The notes under the pieces: model-generated
What the model was told of the DNA's origin: nothing
Databases searched by the model: none
What the model saw: only the letters and a program-made list of their open reading frames with translations
Assembly (NCBI RefSeq): GCF_035917415.1
Contig: NZ_CP109073.1
Span: forward strand, 2,453,501-2,517,500
Source: Streptomyces sp. NBC_01803
Lineage (GTDB): Bacteria; Actinomycetota; Actinomycetes; Streptomycetales; Streptomycetaceae
DNA length: 64,000 nucleotides
Direction of reading: 5' to 3'
Shown here: positions 46,761 through 54,993 of the stretch, piece after piece
Layout: the number at the start of each line of letters is the position of its first letter
How positions within the stretch are numbered: position 1 is the stretch's first letter
Position numbers and translations under genes: made by a program

Positions 46761-48302
46761 TCAGGGGGATGAAGTGTGATTGCCCGGTTCGAGTGGCGGC
46801 GCACTGACCGCGCAGTGGTGGGCGCACTGCGGGGACGGGACCTTCTCCCGGCCGTCGGGCGGCGTCAGCGTGTGCGGCACGGTGAACCACGCGATCACCG
46901 CTCCCAGCGCCATCAGCCCCGCGCAGATCAGCACCGCCTTGCCGAACGCCGTGTCCACCGCGTCCGCCGAGCGGTATTCGTCGGTGGACAGGCCGATCGC
47001 CAGCGGCAGCGCGGCCACGGCGACGAGCTGCGCGACGCGCGCGGCGGCGTTGTTGACACCGCTGGCCACACCCGCCCGCCGGGTCTCCAGGGAGGCCAGC
47101 ACGGTCGCGGTGAGCGGCGCCACGAACAGGCTTATCCCCAGTCCCTGCACGACGACGGCCGGGAAGACGTCCGTCCAGTAGGACCCGCCGGGGTGGACCC
47201 GGCGCAGCAGCAGCAGACCGGCGGCGGCCACCAGCGGACCCAGCGTCAGCGGCACCCGCGGACCGATGCGCTGGGCCAGCTCGCCGGCCGGCCCGGACAG
47301 CACGATCAGCAGCACCGTCACGGGCATCGTGGCGACGCCGGCGGTGAGCGCGTTGTAACCCAGGCCGTTCTGGAGCTGGGTCGGCAGCAGGAAGAACACG
47401 CCGCCGATCGCCGCGTACAGGCAGAGCGTCACCAGATTGGCCGCGGTGAACAGCCGGGAGCGGAAGACCCCGAGCGGCAGTATCGGCCGCGGTGTGCGGC
47501 GTTCCCGCCACACGAACAGCGCGCCCAGCGCCGCGCCGCCGGCCAGCGCCCACAGCGCCGGGGCGTTGATCAGCGCGTAGGTGATCCCGCCCAGCGACAG
47601 CGCGGCCAGCGCCGCGCCCGGGATGTCGAACCGGCCGGTCGCCTCCCAGTCGCGGCTCTCCGGCACCTCGCGGGCCAGCACCAGGATCGCCACGGCGAAG
47701 GGCACGTTGAGGTAGAAGATCCAGCGCCAGCCGGGACCGTCCACCAGCCAGCCGCCGAGGAACGGCCCCAGCGCCGTCGCCACCCCGCCGAGCCCGGACC
47801 ACAGGCCGACCGCCTTGGCCCGTTCCTCCGGCCGGAACGAGGACTGGATCAGCGCCAGCGAGCCCGGCGTCAGCAGCGCGCCGCCCACACCCTGGAGCGC
47901 GCGGGCGGCGATCAGGACCGGGGAGGTGGGGGCCAGCCCGCACAGCAGCGAGGCGACGGTGAACCAGGCGACACCCCAGACGAAGACGCGCCGCCGCCCG
48001 AAGCGGTCCCCCAGGCCGCCGCCGAGCAGGATCAGCCCGGCGAGGGTCAGCAGGTAGGCGTTGAGGGTCCACTGCAGGTCGGAGAGCGGAACGTCGAGGT
48101 CGGCGCCGATGCGCGGGAGCGCGACGGTGACGATGGTGCCGTCCAGCATGGCCATGCCGGAGCCGAGGATCGCGCAGGCCAGGACGCGGCGCCCGCCCGG
48201 GGACCGGGTGGTCAGCCGCCCGGCGTCGTCGGGGGCGTCGGCCGGGTCGGCCGGGTCGGGGCGGTCGGCCGGGTCGGGGCGCGGGGTGTCGTGAGGGGAC
48301 AT
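46761..48302 (-). CDS. EmrB/QacA (DHA2) family drug-efflux MFS transporter
   Basis: A 513-residue proton-driven exporter with 14 helices. AILGSGMAMLDGTIVTVALP is the DHA2 first-helix motif with its membrane acidic residue, GDRFGRRRVFVWGVAWF is motif A, and LQGVGGALLTPGSLALI is motif C of antiporters. AGGAG lies upstream of the ATG at 48302. It lies between the purine permease and the PKS, all on the minus strand; export of the PKS product or self-resistance is the natural reading of its position. The C-terminal 35 residues are hydrophilic. Confidence 0.93.
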   Translation of the reverse strand: MSPHDTPRPDPADRPDPADPADAPDDAGRLTTRSPGGRRVLACAILGSGMAMLDGTIVTVALPRIGADLDVPLSDLQWTLNAYLLTLAGLILLGGGLGDRFGRRRVFVWGVAWFTVASLLCGLAPTSPVLIAARALQGVGGALLTPGSLALIQSSFRPEERAKAVGLWSGLGGVATALGPFLGGWLVDGPGWRWIFYLNVPFAVAILVLAREVPESRDWEATGRFDIPGAALAALSLGGITYALINAPALWALAGGAALGALFVWRERRTPRPILPLGVFRSRLFTAANLVTLCLYAAIGGVFFLLPTQLQNGLGYNALTAGVATMPVTVLLIVLSGPAGELAQRIGPRVPLTLGPLVAAAGLLLLRRVHPGGSYWTDVFPAVVVQGLGISLFVAPLTATVLASLETRRAGVASGVNNAAARVAQLVAVAALPLAIGLSTDEYRSADAVDTAFGKAVLICAGLMALGAVIAWFTVPHTLTPPDGREKVPSPQCAHHCAVSAPPLEPGNHTSSP

Positions 48303-48434
48303 GCGGGCTCCTATGGGGGTCCTGGCGGCGGGTCCCGGCGGGGCGGAGCTGATCGTCGTTCCCGGCCATGATCGCGCGCCCGGCCCCGGAGCCGGGGAGA
48401 CTCGGAACCGGGCGCGTCCGGTGGGTGCGGGAGG

Positions 48435-49874
48435 TCAGTCGACGCCGAGCAGGTCCTCCAGCGGGACGATCGCGAAGTACGCCAGGAAGAGGGCGGCGAC
48501 GATCCACAGGAGCGGGTGGATCTGCCGCGCGCGACCCTGGCACACCTTGATCACCACGTAGCTGACGAGGCCCGCGCCGATGCCGTTGGTCACGGAGTAC
48601 GTGAACGGCATGACGACCATGGTCAGGAACGCCGGGATCGCGACCCCGTAGTCCTCGAAGTCGATGGTCCTGATCTGGGTGAGCATCAGGAACCCGACGA
48701 CGACGAGCGCGGCACCGGCCGCCTCGGACGGTACCACCGACACCAGCGGGGTGAACAGCGTGGCCAGCAGGAAGAGCACGCCGGTGACGACGCTGGCCAG
48801 GCCGGTGCGCGCGCCCTCCCCGACGCCCGCCGCCGACTCGATGTAGGTGGTGTTGGAGGAGGTGGAGGCGGCGCCGCCCGCGACGGCGGCCAGCGAGTCC
48901 ACGAACAGCACGGGCCCGATGCCGGGCAGCCGGCCGTCCTTGTCCAGCAGCTCCGCCTCGGCGCCGACGCCCACGACGGTGCCCATGGTGTCGAAGAAGT
49001 CGGCGAGGAGGAGCGTGAAGACGAAGAGGAGCGCGGCCACCGCGCCGACCCGTTCGAACGAGCCGAGCAGGCTGAACTCGCCGAGCAGCCCGAAGTCCGG
49101 GGTGTCGACCACCTTGTCGGGCATCTCCGGCACGATCAGGCTCCAGCCGCCGGGGTTCACCGATCCGTCCGCGCCGAACACCGGGCCCGGCCCGGCGACG
49201 GCCTCGACCACGATGGCCAGCGCCGTCGTCGCCACGATGCCGATCAGGATCGCGCCCGGCACTCTGCGCACGACGAGGACGGCCAGCAGCAGCACGCCCG
49301 CGGCGAAGACGAGGACGGGCCAGCTGTGGAGGGTGCCCCCGGAGCCCAGCTGAACGGGCACCGGGGTGCCGGCCGCGTCCGGGACGCGGCGGACGAACCC
49401 CGCGTCGACCAGGCCGATGAGCGCGATGAACAGCCCGATGCCGACGCCGATCGCGGTCTTGAGCTGGGTGGGGATGGCGTGGAAGACGGCGGTGCGGAAG
49501 CCGGTCACCACCAGGACGGTGATGATCAGGCCCTCCAGCACCACCAGGCCCATCGCGTCGGCCCAGGTCATCTCGGAGGCCAGGCTCGTGGCGACGAACG
49601 CGTTGAGGCCGAGCCCGGTGGCGATGGCGAACGGATAGCGCCCGATCACGCCCATCGCGATCGTCATCACCCCGGCGACGAGGGCGGTCACGGCGGCCAC
49701 GGCCGGGATGCCGAGGACCGCGCCGGTCGCGTCGGGGGCGGTGCCGACGATCAGCGGGTTGAGCACCACGATGTAGGCCATGGTGAAGAACGTGGCGACA
49801 CCGCCCCGGACTTCACGGGACCAGGTGGACCCGCGCTCGGTCAGCTTGAACCAGCGGTCGATCGCGTTCGTCAT
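48435..49874 (-). CDS. NCS2/AzgA-type purine base permease
   Basis: A 479-residue permease for guanine, hypoxanthine or adenine. RWFKLTERGSTWSREVRGGV and the following TFFTMAYIVVLNPLIVG are the start of the AzgA-like (YicO/PbuG) branch of NCS2; IATGLGLNAFVATSLA and STSSNTTYIESAAGVGEGAR are conserved substrate-site blocks. About 13 helices. The ATG at 49874 overlaps the stop of the upstream purine nucleoside permease gene as ATGA, so the two are coupled. Together they suggest uptake of extracellular purine nucleosides after cleavage to bases. Confidence 0.93.
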   Translation of the reverse strand: MTNAIDRWFKLTERGSTWSREVRGGVATFFTMAYIVVLNPLIVGTAPDATGAVLGIPAVAAVTALVAGVMTIAMGVIGRYPFAIATGLGLNAFVATSLASEMTWADAMGLVVLEGLIITVLVVTGFRTAVFHAIPTQLKTAIGVGIGLFIALIGLVDAGFVRRVPDAAGTPVPVQLGSGGTLHSWPVLVFAAGVLLLAVLVVRRVPGAILIGIVATTALAIVVEAVAGPGPVFGADGSVNPGGWSLIVPEMPDKVVDTPDFGLLGEFSLLGSFERVGAVAALLFVFTLLLADFFDTMGTVVGVGAEAELLDKDGRLPGIGPVLFVDSLAAVAGGAASTSSNTTYIESAAGVGEGARTGLASVVTGVLFLLATLFTPLVSVVPSEAAGAALVVVGFLMLTQIRTIDFEDYGVAIPAFLTMVVMPFTYSVTNGIGAGLVSYVVIKVCQGRARQIHPLLWIVAALFLAYFAIVPLEDLLGVD

Positions 49875-50869
49875 GGCGTCGTCTCCAGCAGGTGGTCGAC
49901 CACAACGGAGCCGACGAGGTAGGCGTTCTCCAGGGACGGCCGGAACGCGCCGGAGTCGGACGCGAGATGCTCCGAGACAGTCTGGCCGGGGTAGGGCTGG
50001 TCGAAGTTGCTGGCGGTGCGGAGATTGAGGTAGCGGTCGAGGTAGCCGCGGCGTTCGAGGGTGGTGGCGGTGGCGTTGTCCTCCATCTGCGTGGTGCAGT
50101 AGTCGCCCTGGTCGTCGGTGCGCAGCGCGGTGATGTAGTCCGCGCGGGCCGACTGCCCGGCTCCGGACCAGTAGTTGTCGCCGGTGAGCGTGTCGCAGAC
50201 GGCGACGTAGGGTTCGACGCCCTCCTGGCCCGGGTAGTGGCTCCTGACCTCCTGGGAGACGGCGCTGTCGGTGAGTTCGAGGTCCTGGGTGAGGTCGTAG
50301 GCCATGTCGACCAGGTCGTCGTTCAGCCGGAAGACGGTGGTCTCGCCGCCGAACTCCTGGTAGGCGTGCGGGATGTCGGGGGCCTCCTCGGGCAGCAGGT
50401 GGTGGCCGAGGTCGTAGTCCACGACCCAGCGGGCCCAGGCGGCGAAGCCGAGGGTGCCGTTGTCCGGCGGGGTGCCCGCTATGCCGGCGGAGAGGAAGTA
50501 CGCGTCGTCGAAGTCGAACCGGGGGCTGTCGAGGACGGCGCTCATGGTGGCGGCGGCGTTGGACTTGCCCATGCCGGTGGTCAGGACGCACAGGCCCTGG
50601 CTGTCGCAGCGGACCGGGCTGTAGGCGCCGGGCACGTCGACGGTGAGGGGCAGGCTCTCCTCGCGCAGCCAGGGCGCGGTCTCAGGCTCGAACATGGTGA
50701 TGACGAGCACCTCGACGTCCACCTTGCGGTGGCTGTCGGACCGGTCGGGGGTGGCGGCGGTGGACGACGGGGCGACGCCGGCCAGGGCGATGACGGTGGC
50801 GAGGGAGGCGGCGGAGGCGGCGGCGCCCAGGGACAGCCGCCGGCGGCGGGTAGTGGTGGTGCGCGACAT
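49871..50869 (-). CDS. Secreted purine nucleoside permease (NUP) family protein
   Basis: A 332-residue exported protein. The signal peptide has a twin Arg-rich start RRRRLSLGAAASAASLATVI and cleavage near STAA (residue 38). The body matches the NUP family, related to nucleoside phosphorylases rather than to true permeases: VLVITMFEPETAPWL, CVLTTGMGKSNAAATM, AYFLSAGIAGTPPDNG, CDTLTGDNYWSGAGQSARAD and LRTASNFDQPYPGQTV. It probably splits or binds purine nucleosides outside the membrane. GGAG lies upstream of the ATG at 50869. It is the first gene of a two-gene operon with the purine permease. Confidence 0.9.
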   Translation of the reverse strand: MSRTTTTRRRRLSLGAAASAASLATVIALAGVAPSSTAATPDRSDSHRKVDVEVLVITMFEPETAPWLREESLPLTVDVPGAYSPVRCDSQGLCVLTTGMGKSNAAATMSAVLDSPRFDFDDAYFLSAGIAGTPPDNGTLGFAAWARWVVDYDLGHHLLPEEAPDIPHAYQEFGGETTVFRLNDDLVDMAYDLTQDLELTDSAVSQEVRSHYPGQEGVEPYVAVCDTLTGDNYWSGAGQSARADYITALRTDDQGDYCTTQMEDNATATTLERRGYLDRYLNLRTASNFDQPYPGQTVSEHLASDSGAFRPSLENAYLVGSVVVDHLLETTP

Positions 50870-50891
50870 GGTGAAGGCTCCGGGGCAGTGG

Positions 50892-50951
50892 CTTGCGGTG
50901 GGTTGGCGCTGCGTTGCGGTCGGTTGGCGTTGCGCTGCGTTGCGTTGCGGT
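50892..50951. repeat. TTGCG-rich imperfect direct repeat
   Basis: GGTTGGCGCTGCGTTGCGGT recurs as GGTTGGCGTTGCGCTGCGTT with inserted TGCGT units, in the leader of the nucleoside gene just before its ribosome-binding site. Confidence 0.6.
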
Positions 50952-51044
50952 GGGGAGCGGGGGAACGTTCGCCCTTCTCCGCCGCGCCGACGGGAGGTAA
51001 CGTCACACGGCGGAACCGTCGGTCCGCGGGATCGGCCGCAGGAG

Positions 51045-51061
51045 TTCAACGTTTTGTTGAA
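51045..51061. promoter_or_regulatory. Palindrome between the nucleoside operon and a divergent gene
   Basis: TTCAAC-GTTTT-GTTGAA has perfect six-base arms. It lies in an A/T-richer patch about 180 bases before the nucleoside permease start and 140 before the divergent membrane gene; a candidate operator for either. Confidence 0.4.
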
Positions 51062-51197
51062 GCCTTGGGGAGGCCGATAACATCCACGTTTCCGCTACGT
51101 GAAATTCACCTTCCGCCCCTGTCGTGCTCCCCTCCTCTTCCCCCGCCGGTCGGCCGCGGGACGCCGGGACGTCGCCCGGCGCGGGCATCCTGGCGCC

Positions 51198-52133
51198 ATG
51201 CGATGGCTGCCGCTGCGCCAGGCCCTCTGCCTGCTTCCCCTCATCGCCGTGGCCATCTGGGCCGGTCTGCACCACGAGGTGCTGACCTCCGGCGCCCACG
51301 AAGTCCTCGCCGCCGACGGATCCTGGCTGCTCGCGGCCATCGGGACGACCCTGCTGGGCTGGGTCGCCGTGTCCTTCGCGCGGCAGGGCACGGTCCACGA
51401 ACGGCTCCCCGCCGGACGCCTGTTCGCCACCCAGTTCGCCGCCGGCGCCGCCAACCACCTGCTGCCGTCCGGGATCGGCGCCAGCGCGGTCAACATCCGT
51501 TTCATGAACCGCTGCGGCATCCCGCCCGCCCGCTACTCCGCCGCGCTCGCCCTGTACTTCCTCGCCGAGGGGGTCTCGCGCGTGGCGCTGCTCGGCGCGC
51601 TGCTCCTCGCGTTCCCCGAGGCGCTGCGTCTCCAGGCCCTGCTGCCGGAGCGGATCGGCCTCGGGCTCCTCGCGACGGTCGGCGTGGCCGCCGCCCTCGC
51701 CGCGGTGCTGACCGTCTGCGCGATCCGCCCGCTGCGCCGCACCGTCGGCGGCTTCCTGCGCACCGCGCTCACCGACATCCGCTCCCTGCACACCCGGCCG
51801 CGCCGGGTGCTGGCCCTGTGGGGCGGCTCCTTCGCCTTCCCGGTGCTCCAGGCCGCCGGGCTGGTCGCGGTCGCGCTCTCCCTCGACCTGCCCGTCCCGG
51901 TGGCGCACATCGTGCTCGCCTACATGGCCGCCTCTGTGATCGCCGCCATGGTGCCCAGCCCCGGCGGCATCGGCTCGGTGGACGCCGCGCTGGTCCTCGC
52001 GCTGGTCGCCACCGGTGCCCCGGCCACGACGGCGACCTCCACCGTCCTCGCCTACCGCGTGATCACCGTGTGGCTGCCGCTGCTGCCGGGCGCGCTGGTG
52101 CTGGGCGCCCTGGTCAAGCGCCGGGTGGTGTGA
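51198..52133 (+). CDS. Lysylphosphatidylglycerol synthase-type (AglD/UPF0104) membrane protein
   Basis: A 311-residue protein with seven or eight helices of the LPG_synthase_TM family, which includes flippase-like parts of MprF and AglD. FATQFAAGAANHLLPSGIGA with Asn and Ser-Gly, and MAASVIAAMVPSPGGIGSVD with Pro-Gly-Gly-x-Gly near residue 250, are the family blocks. No synthase domain is attached. ATG at 51198; upstream residues in the open frame are not membrane-like. Its end overlaps the end of the convergent DUF72 gene by 20 bases. Confidence 0.88.
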   Translation: MRWLPLRQALCLLPLIAVAIWAGLHHEVLTSGAHEVLAADGSWLLAAIGTTLLGWVAVSFARQGTVHERLPAGRLFATQFAAGAANHLLPSGIGASAVNIRFMNRCGIPPARYSAALALYFLAEGVSRVALLGALLLAFPEALRLQALLPERIGLGLLATVGVAAALAAVLTVCAIRPLRRTVGGFLRTALTDIRSLHTRPRRVLALWGGSFAFPVLQAAGLVAVALSLDLPVPVAHIVLAYMAASVIAAMVPSPGGIGSVDAALVLALVATGAPATTATSTVLAYRVITVWLPLLPGALVLGALVKRRVV

Positions 52134-53010
52134 CCGAGCGCAGCAGCCCGGCCATCGTCGCGGCGGCGGAAACGGCCGCGTCGCCGCAGCAGTTGTTGAA
52201 CAGGACGTGCACCTCCTTGGCGCCCGCGGCCAGCTGCCGCACGCGCGGGATCCAGGCGGCCAGCTCGCCGGGCGCGTAACGGTGGCGGAACCGTTCCTCC
52301 TTGCTCCCCGATCCCCACGCCGGACTGCGCCCGTGGAACCGCGCCACCGCCACCTCCGGGCAGGTGACCTCCGCGACCGGCGGCATCGACGCGGGCAGCC
52401 CGCTCGCGGTGTCCACGGCGACCAGCGCCAGCCCCCGGCTCCGCAGGAACTCCAGCGTGGCGGCCCGGTGTCCCGGCGCGAGCCAGCCCGGATGCCGGAA
52501 CTCGACGGCCAGCCGCACGTCGTCCGGCACCCGCCGGCGGCAGTCCGCCAGCCGCACCCGCTCCCGCTCGCCCGGCCCGAACCACGGCGGGAACTGGAGC
52601 AGGACGCTGCCCAGTCGGCCCGCTTCGCGCAGCGGCGCGATGCCGTCCAGGAAAGCCCGCCACACCTCCTCCAGCACGGCGCCCGGCAGTTGGGCCGCGC
52701 GCAGCGAGCGCTCCGGCGGTCCCTCCGGTCTCAGTCCGGGCGGCAGCGCGCCGGCCCGTGTGGGATGGCCGGTGAGCAGCGAGAACGCCTTGATGTCGAA
52801 CACGAAGCCGTCCGGGGTGCGTTCGGTCCACAGGCGGCTGTTGCGCGCGGTGGGCAGGGAGTAGTACGTGGCGTCGACCTCGACGACGGGGAAACGCGAG
52901 GCGTAGTACCGCAGCCGCGCCTCCGCGCTGCGCGCCCCCGGCGGGTACCAGCCGCTGGCCAGCAGCGCGCGGTCCGTCCACGAACACGTGCCGATCAGGA
53001 TGCCGCCCAT
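52114..53010 (-). CDS. DUF72 family protein
   Basis: A 298-residue TIM-barrel-like protein of the DUF72 family (YecE-like). GGILIGTCSWTDRALL is the typical start, then VVEVDATYYSLPTARNSRLW, FVFDIKAFSLLTGH, LLQFPPWF, LAVEFRHPGWL and HVLFNNCCGDAAVSAAATM. The family has no established enzyme activity. ATG at 53010 gives the normal N-terminus. Confidence 0.92.
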   Translation of the reverse strand: MGGILIGTCSWTDRALLASGWYPPGARSAEARLRYYASRFPVVEVDATYYSLPTARNSRLWTERTPDGFVFDIKAFSLLTGHPTRAGALPPGLRPEGPPERSLRAAQLPGAVLEEVWRAFLDGIAPLREAGRLGSVLLQFPPWFGPGERERVRLADCRRRVPDDVRLAVEFRHPGWLAPGHRAATLEFLRSRGLALVAVDTASGLPASMPPVAEVTCPEVAVARFHGRSPAWGSGSKEERFRHRYAPGELAAWIPRVRQLAAGAKEVHVLFNNCCGDAAVSAAATMAGLLRSVTPPGA

Positions 53011-53154
53011 GCCCGCCCGAGTGCCCCGCACCGGCCGCGCCGAACGGCCCGCTCGGCACACGTTCGGGCTAATCCCGGCGCTCATGGGCGAGTTGCGCCG
53101 GGCCCTGGGGTATTGCGGCTATGACGTCAGGTGCCGTGGGTGGGGAGGTGCGCG

Positions 53155-53589
53155 ATGGCCGGTCGGCCGTCCGTTCGGTGGCTGCGGGCCCATCTCGGGC
53201 GGCGCGGGGGGTTCCTGTTCATCGTCGGCGCGGGCGAGCTGCTGTGGGGGCTCCAGTTCATGCTGGACCCCGCGCCCAACGCCCGGGGGCTGGCGCTGCT
53301 GACCGACGCGGCGCCGCTGCACGCCTGGTCCTGGCTGTGGGTCGCCGCCGGCGCCGCGGCGGTCCTCTCCTCGCTCGTCAAGGCCGGCCGCGACTGGGCC
53401 GGTTTCGCCGCGGCCCTGGCACCGCCCATCGTGTGGCTGGGCGCCTATCTGACCGCCGCCGTCTCCGGGGACTACTCCCGGGGCCTGTGGGTCGCCGGGT
53501 ACTACGCGACGATCCACGTCGGCGTGCTGCTCTGGGCCAGCGCCACACCCGAGTTCCCGGTTCCGCAGCACAAAGGCGGGGAGAGATGA
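53155..53589 (+). CDS. Four-helix membrane protein, phage-like
   Basis: A 144-residue membrane protein with four helices (GGFLFIVGAGELLWGLQFML, AWSWLWVAAGAAAVLSSLVK, FAAALAPPIVWLGAYLTAAV, GYYATIHVGVLLWASATP). GGGAGG lies eight bases before the ATG. It overlaps the next gene as ATGA. Proteins of this shape are encoded in actinophage genomes near the lysis and tail genes; the identity here is inferred from shape and gene pairing. Confidence 0.7.
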   Translation: MAGRPSVRWLRAHLGRRGGFLFIVGAGELLWGLQFMLDPAPNARGLALLTDAAPLHAWSWLWVAAGAAAVLSSLVKAGRDWAGFAAALAPPIVWLGAYLTAAVSGDYSRGLWVAGYYATIHVGVLLWASATPEFPVPQHKGGER

Positions 53590-53948
53590 GCGAGTTCTGG
53601 ACAACGGTGGCCGCGGTCGGCGGCCCGGTCGGCGCGATCGCCGGCGGCTGGTACGCCGCCCGCGCTACGCGCATGGCGGCGACCATCACGGCCGAGGCCC
53701 AGCGCAGGGCGGCGGAGGCGGCCGCGGCCCCCGAGGAACGCCGGGCCGACCTCGCGGTCATCCAGGCCAGCGTGGACAGACTCGACGCGGAGAACGCCCA
53801 GTTGAGACAGCGCCTGTTCGGCATGGAAACCCTGATCCGCGCCTTCGCCCGCTATGTCACCCACCTCACCACCCAGATGCGCGCCCACGGCCTCGACCCG
53901 GCCGAACCACCGCCCCGCGTCGAGGAGTACAACCGCACCGGGGTGTGA
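53586..53948 (+). CDS. Membrane-anchored coiled-coil protein, phage-like
   Basis: A 120-residue protein: one N-terminal helix (WTTVAAVGGPVGAIAGGWYA), then AARATRMAATITAEAQRRAA and a Leu-heptad coiled coil (VIQASVDRLDAENAQLRQRL) ending in a short Pro-rich tail. This plan, with the preceding four-helix gene, is like holin-region or tail-associated protein pairs of actinophages. Its start overlaps the previous stop, so they are co-translated. Confidence 0.7.
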   Translation: MSEFWTTVAAVGGPVGAIAGGWYAARATRMAATITAEAQRRAAEAAAAPEERRADLAVIQASVDRLDAENAQLRQRLFGMETLIRAFARYVTHLTTQMRAHGLDPAEPPPRVEEYNRTGV

Positions 53949-53982
53949 GCCGGGGGCGGCGGCGCGCGCCGCCGCCCCCGGC
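53949..53982. terminator. Perfect 34-bp palindrome, bidirectional terminator
   Basis: GCCGGGGGCGGCGGCGC and its exact complement run 53949-53982 with no loop bases, beginning right after the plus-strand stop and ending 15 bases from the minus-strand stop of the glycosidase gene. Confidence 0.8.
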
Positions 53983-53996
53983 CGGGTCGCCCCCCG

Positions 53997-54965
53997 TCAG
54001 AGGGCCATGGGCTCACCGCCGTCCACGCGGAGTCCCGATCCGTCCGGCGCCCAGGACACCGGCAGCGGATCGGTGATCTCCCCGACGAACCCGCCGTCCG
54101 GGCCGGTGTGGCGGAAGGCCAGCAGCACCCAGCGCCCCGACCGGTCCCGCACCAGCCGCCCGCTGTAGAGCGATTCGTCGGTCAGCCGCGTCGCGCGGGC
54201 CGTGTCGTACGGGCCGAGGAGGTCGTCGGCCGGGACGCACCACACGCCGCCCCGCGCCCCGCGCTCCCGCCGCCCGGCCGAGAGTTCAGGGGCCATGCAC
54301 GAGAACAGCAGCACGTGCCGGCCGTCGACGGTCTCGATCTGCGGGACCTCCAGGTGGCCGAAGCCCGCGCCCGGCCGGCTGAGCGGCGGCCCGGCCTCCC
54401 ACCGCAGCAGGTCGGCCGAGCGGGCGTGTCCGATCACCCCGCGCTGGTCGGCGGGGCCTGCGGCGGCGCGAGCGGTGATCAGCATGTGCCAGCCGTCCCC
54501 GGCGGGGTCGCGGAAGACCCAGGGATCGCGCCACGCCTCGTCCGGCCACTGGGCGTCCGGCAGCCTCTCGTACCAGCGCGGGTCGCTCTCCAGCACCGGC
54601 CCGTCGCGCTTGTGCCACGTGTACAGGTCGGTCGACGTGGCCACGCCGACGCGCTGTTTGAGGCCGCCGTCGGCCGCGCTCGCGCCCGTGTAGAACATGC
54701 GCCAGGTGCCGTCGTCGGCGCGCACCACCGACCCGGTCCAGGTGGTCTTGTCGTCGAACGCCCCCGGCGGGCCCGGGGCCAGCGCGTCCGCGACCTCCTC
54801 CCAGGTGACCAGATCCTCCGAAACGGCGTGCCCCACCGTCACGTTCCAGTGCCGGCGGTCGGGATCGCCGAGCGCGCGGGATGCCTTGAGGTAGTACAGG
54901 TGGTGGCGGGCGCCGTCGTCGGCGAGCCAGAAGTCCCAGACCCAGACGTCCGGAAGCCTCAGCAC
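53997..54965 (-). CDS. GH32/GH43-like five-bladed propeller glycosidase
   Basis: A 322-residue cytoplasmic enzyme of the fructosidase-like propeller group. VWVWDFWLADDGARHHLYYL carries the first Asp, WTGSVVRADDGTWRMFYTGA follows, WRDPWVF carries the Arg-Asp-Pro transition-state Asp, and FGHLEVPQIETVDGRHVLLF the catalytic Glu. This variant of the clan, with WDFW instead of the usual NDPNG, is often annotated as family 32 or levanase-like. It has no signal peptide. GGGGAGG lies before the GTG at 54965. It is the last gene of the sugar operon, and most likely releases fructose from a short imported sugar. Confidence 0.8.
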   Translation of the reverse strand: MLRLPDVWVWDFWLADDGARHHLYYLKASRALGDPDRRHWNVTVGHAVSEDLVTWEEVADALAPGPPGAFDDKTTWTGSVVRADDGTWRMFYTGASAADGGLKQRVGVATSTDLYTWHKRDGPVLESDPRWYERLPDAQWPDEAWRDPWVFRDPAGDGWHMLITARAAAGPADQRGVIGHARSADLLRWEAGPPLSRPGAGFGHLEVPQIETVDGRHVLLFSCMAPELSAGRRERGARGGVWCVPADDLLGPYDTARATRLTDESLYSGRLVRDRSGRWVLLAFRHTGPDGGFVGEITDPLPVSWAPDGSGLRVDGGEPMAL

Positions 54966-54993
54966 GGCCGGCCCTCCCCGGTGGTGGGGCCGG

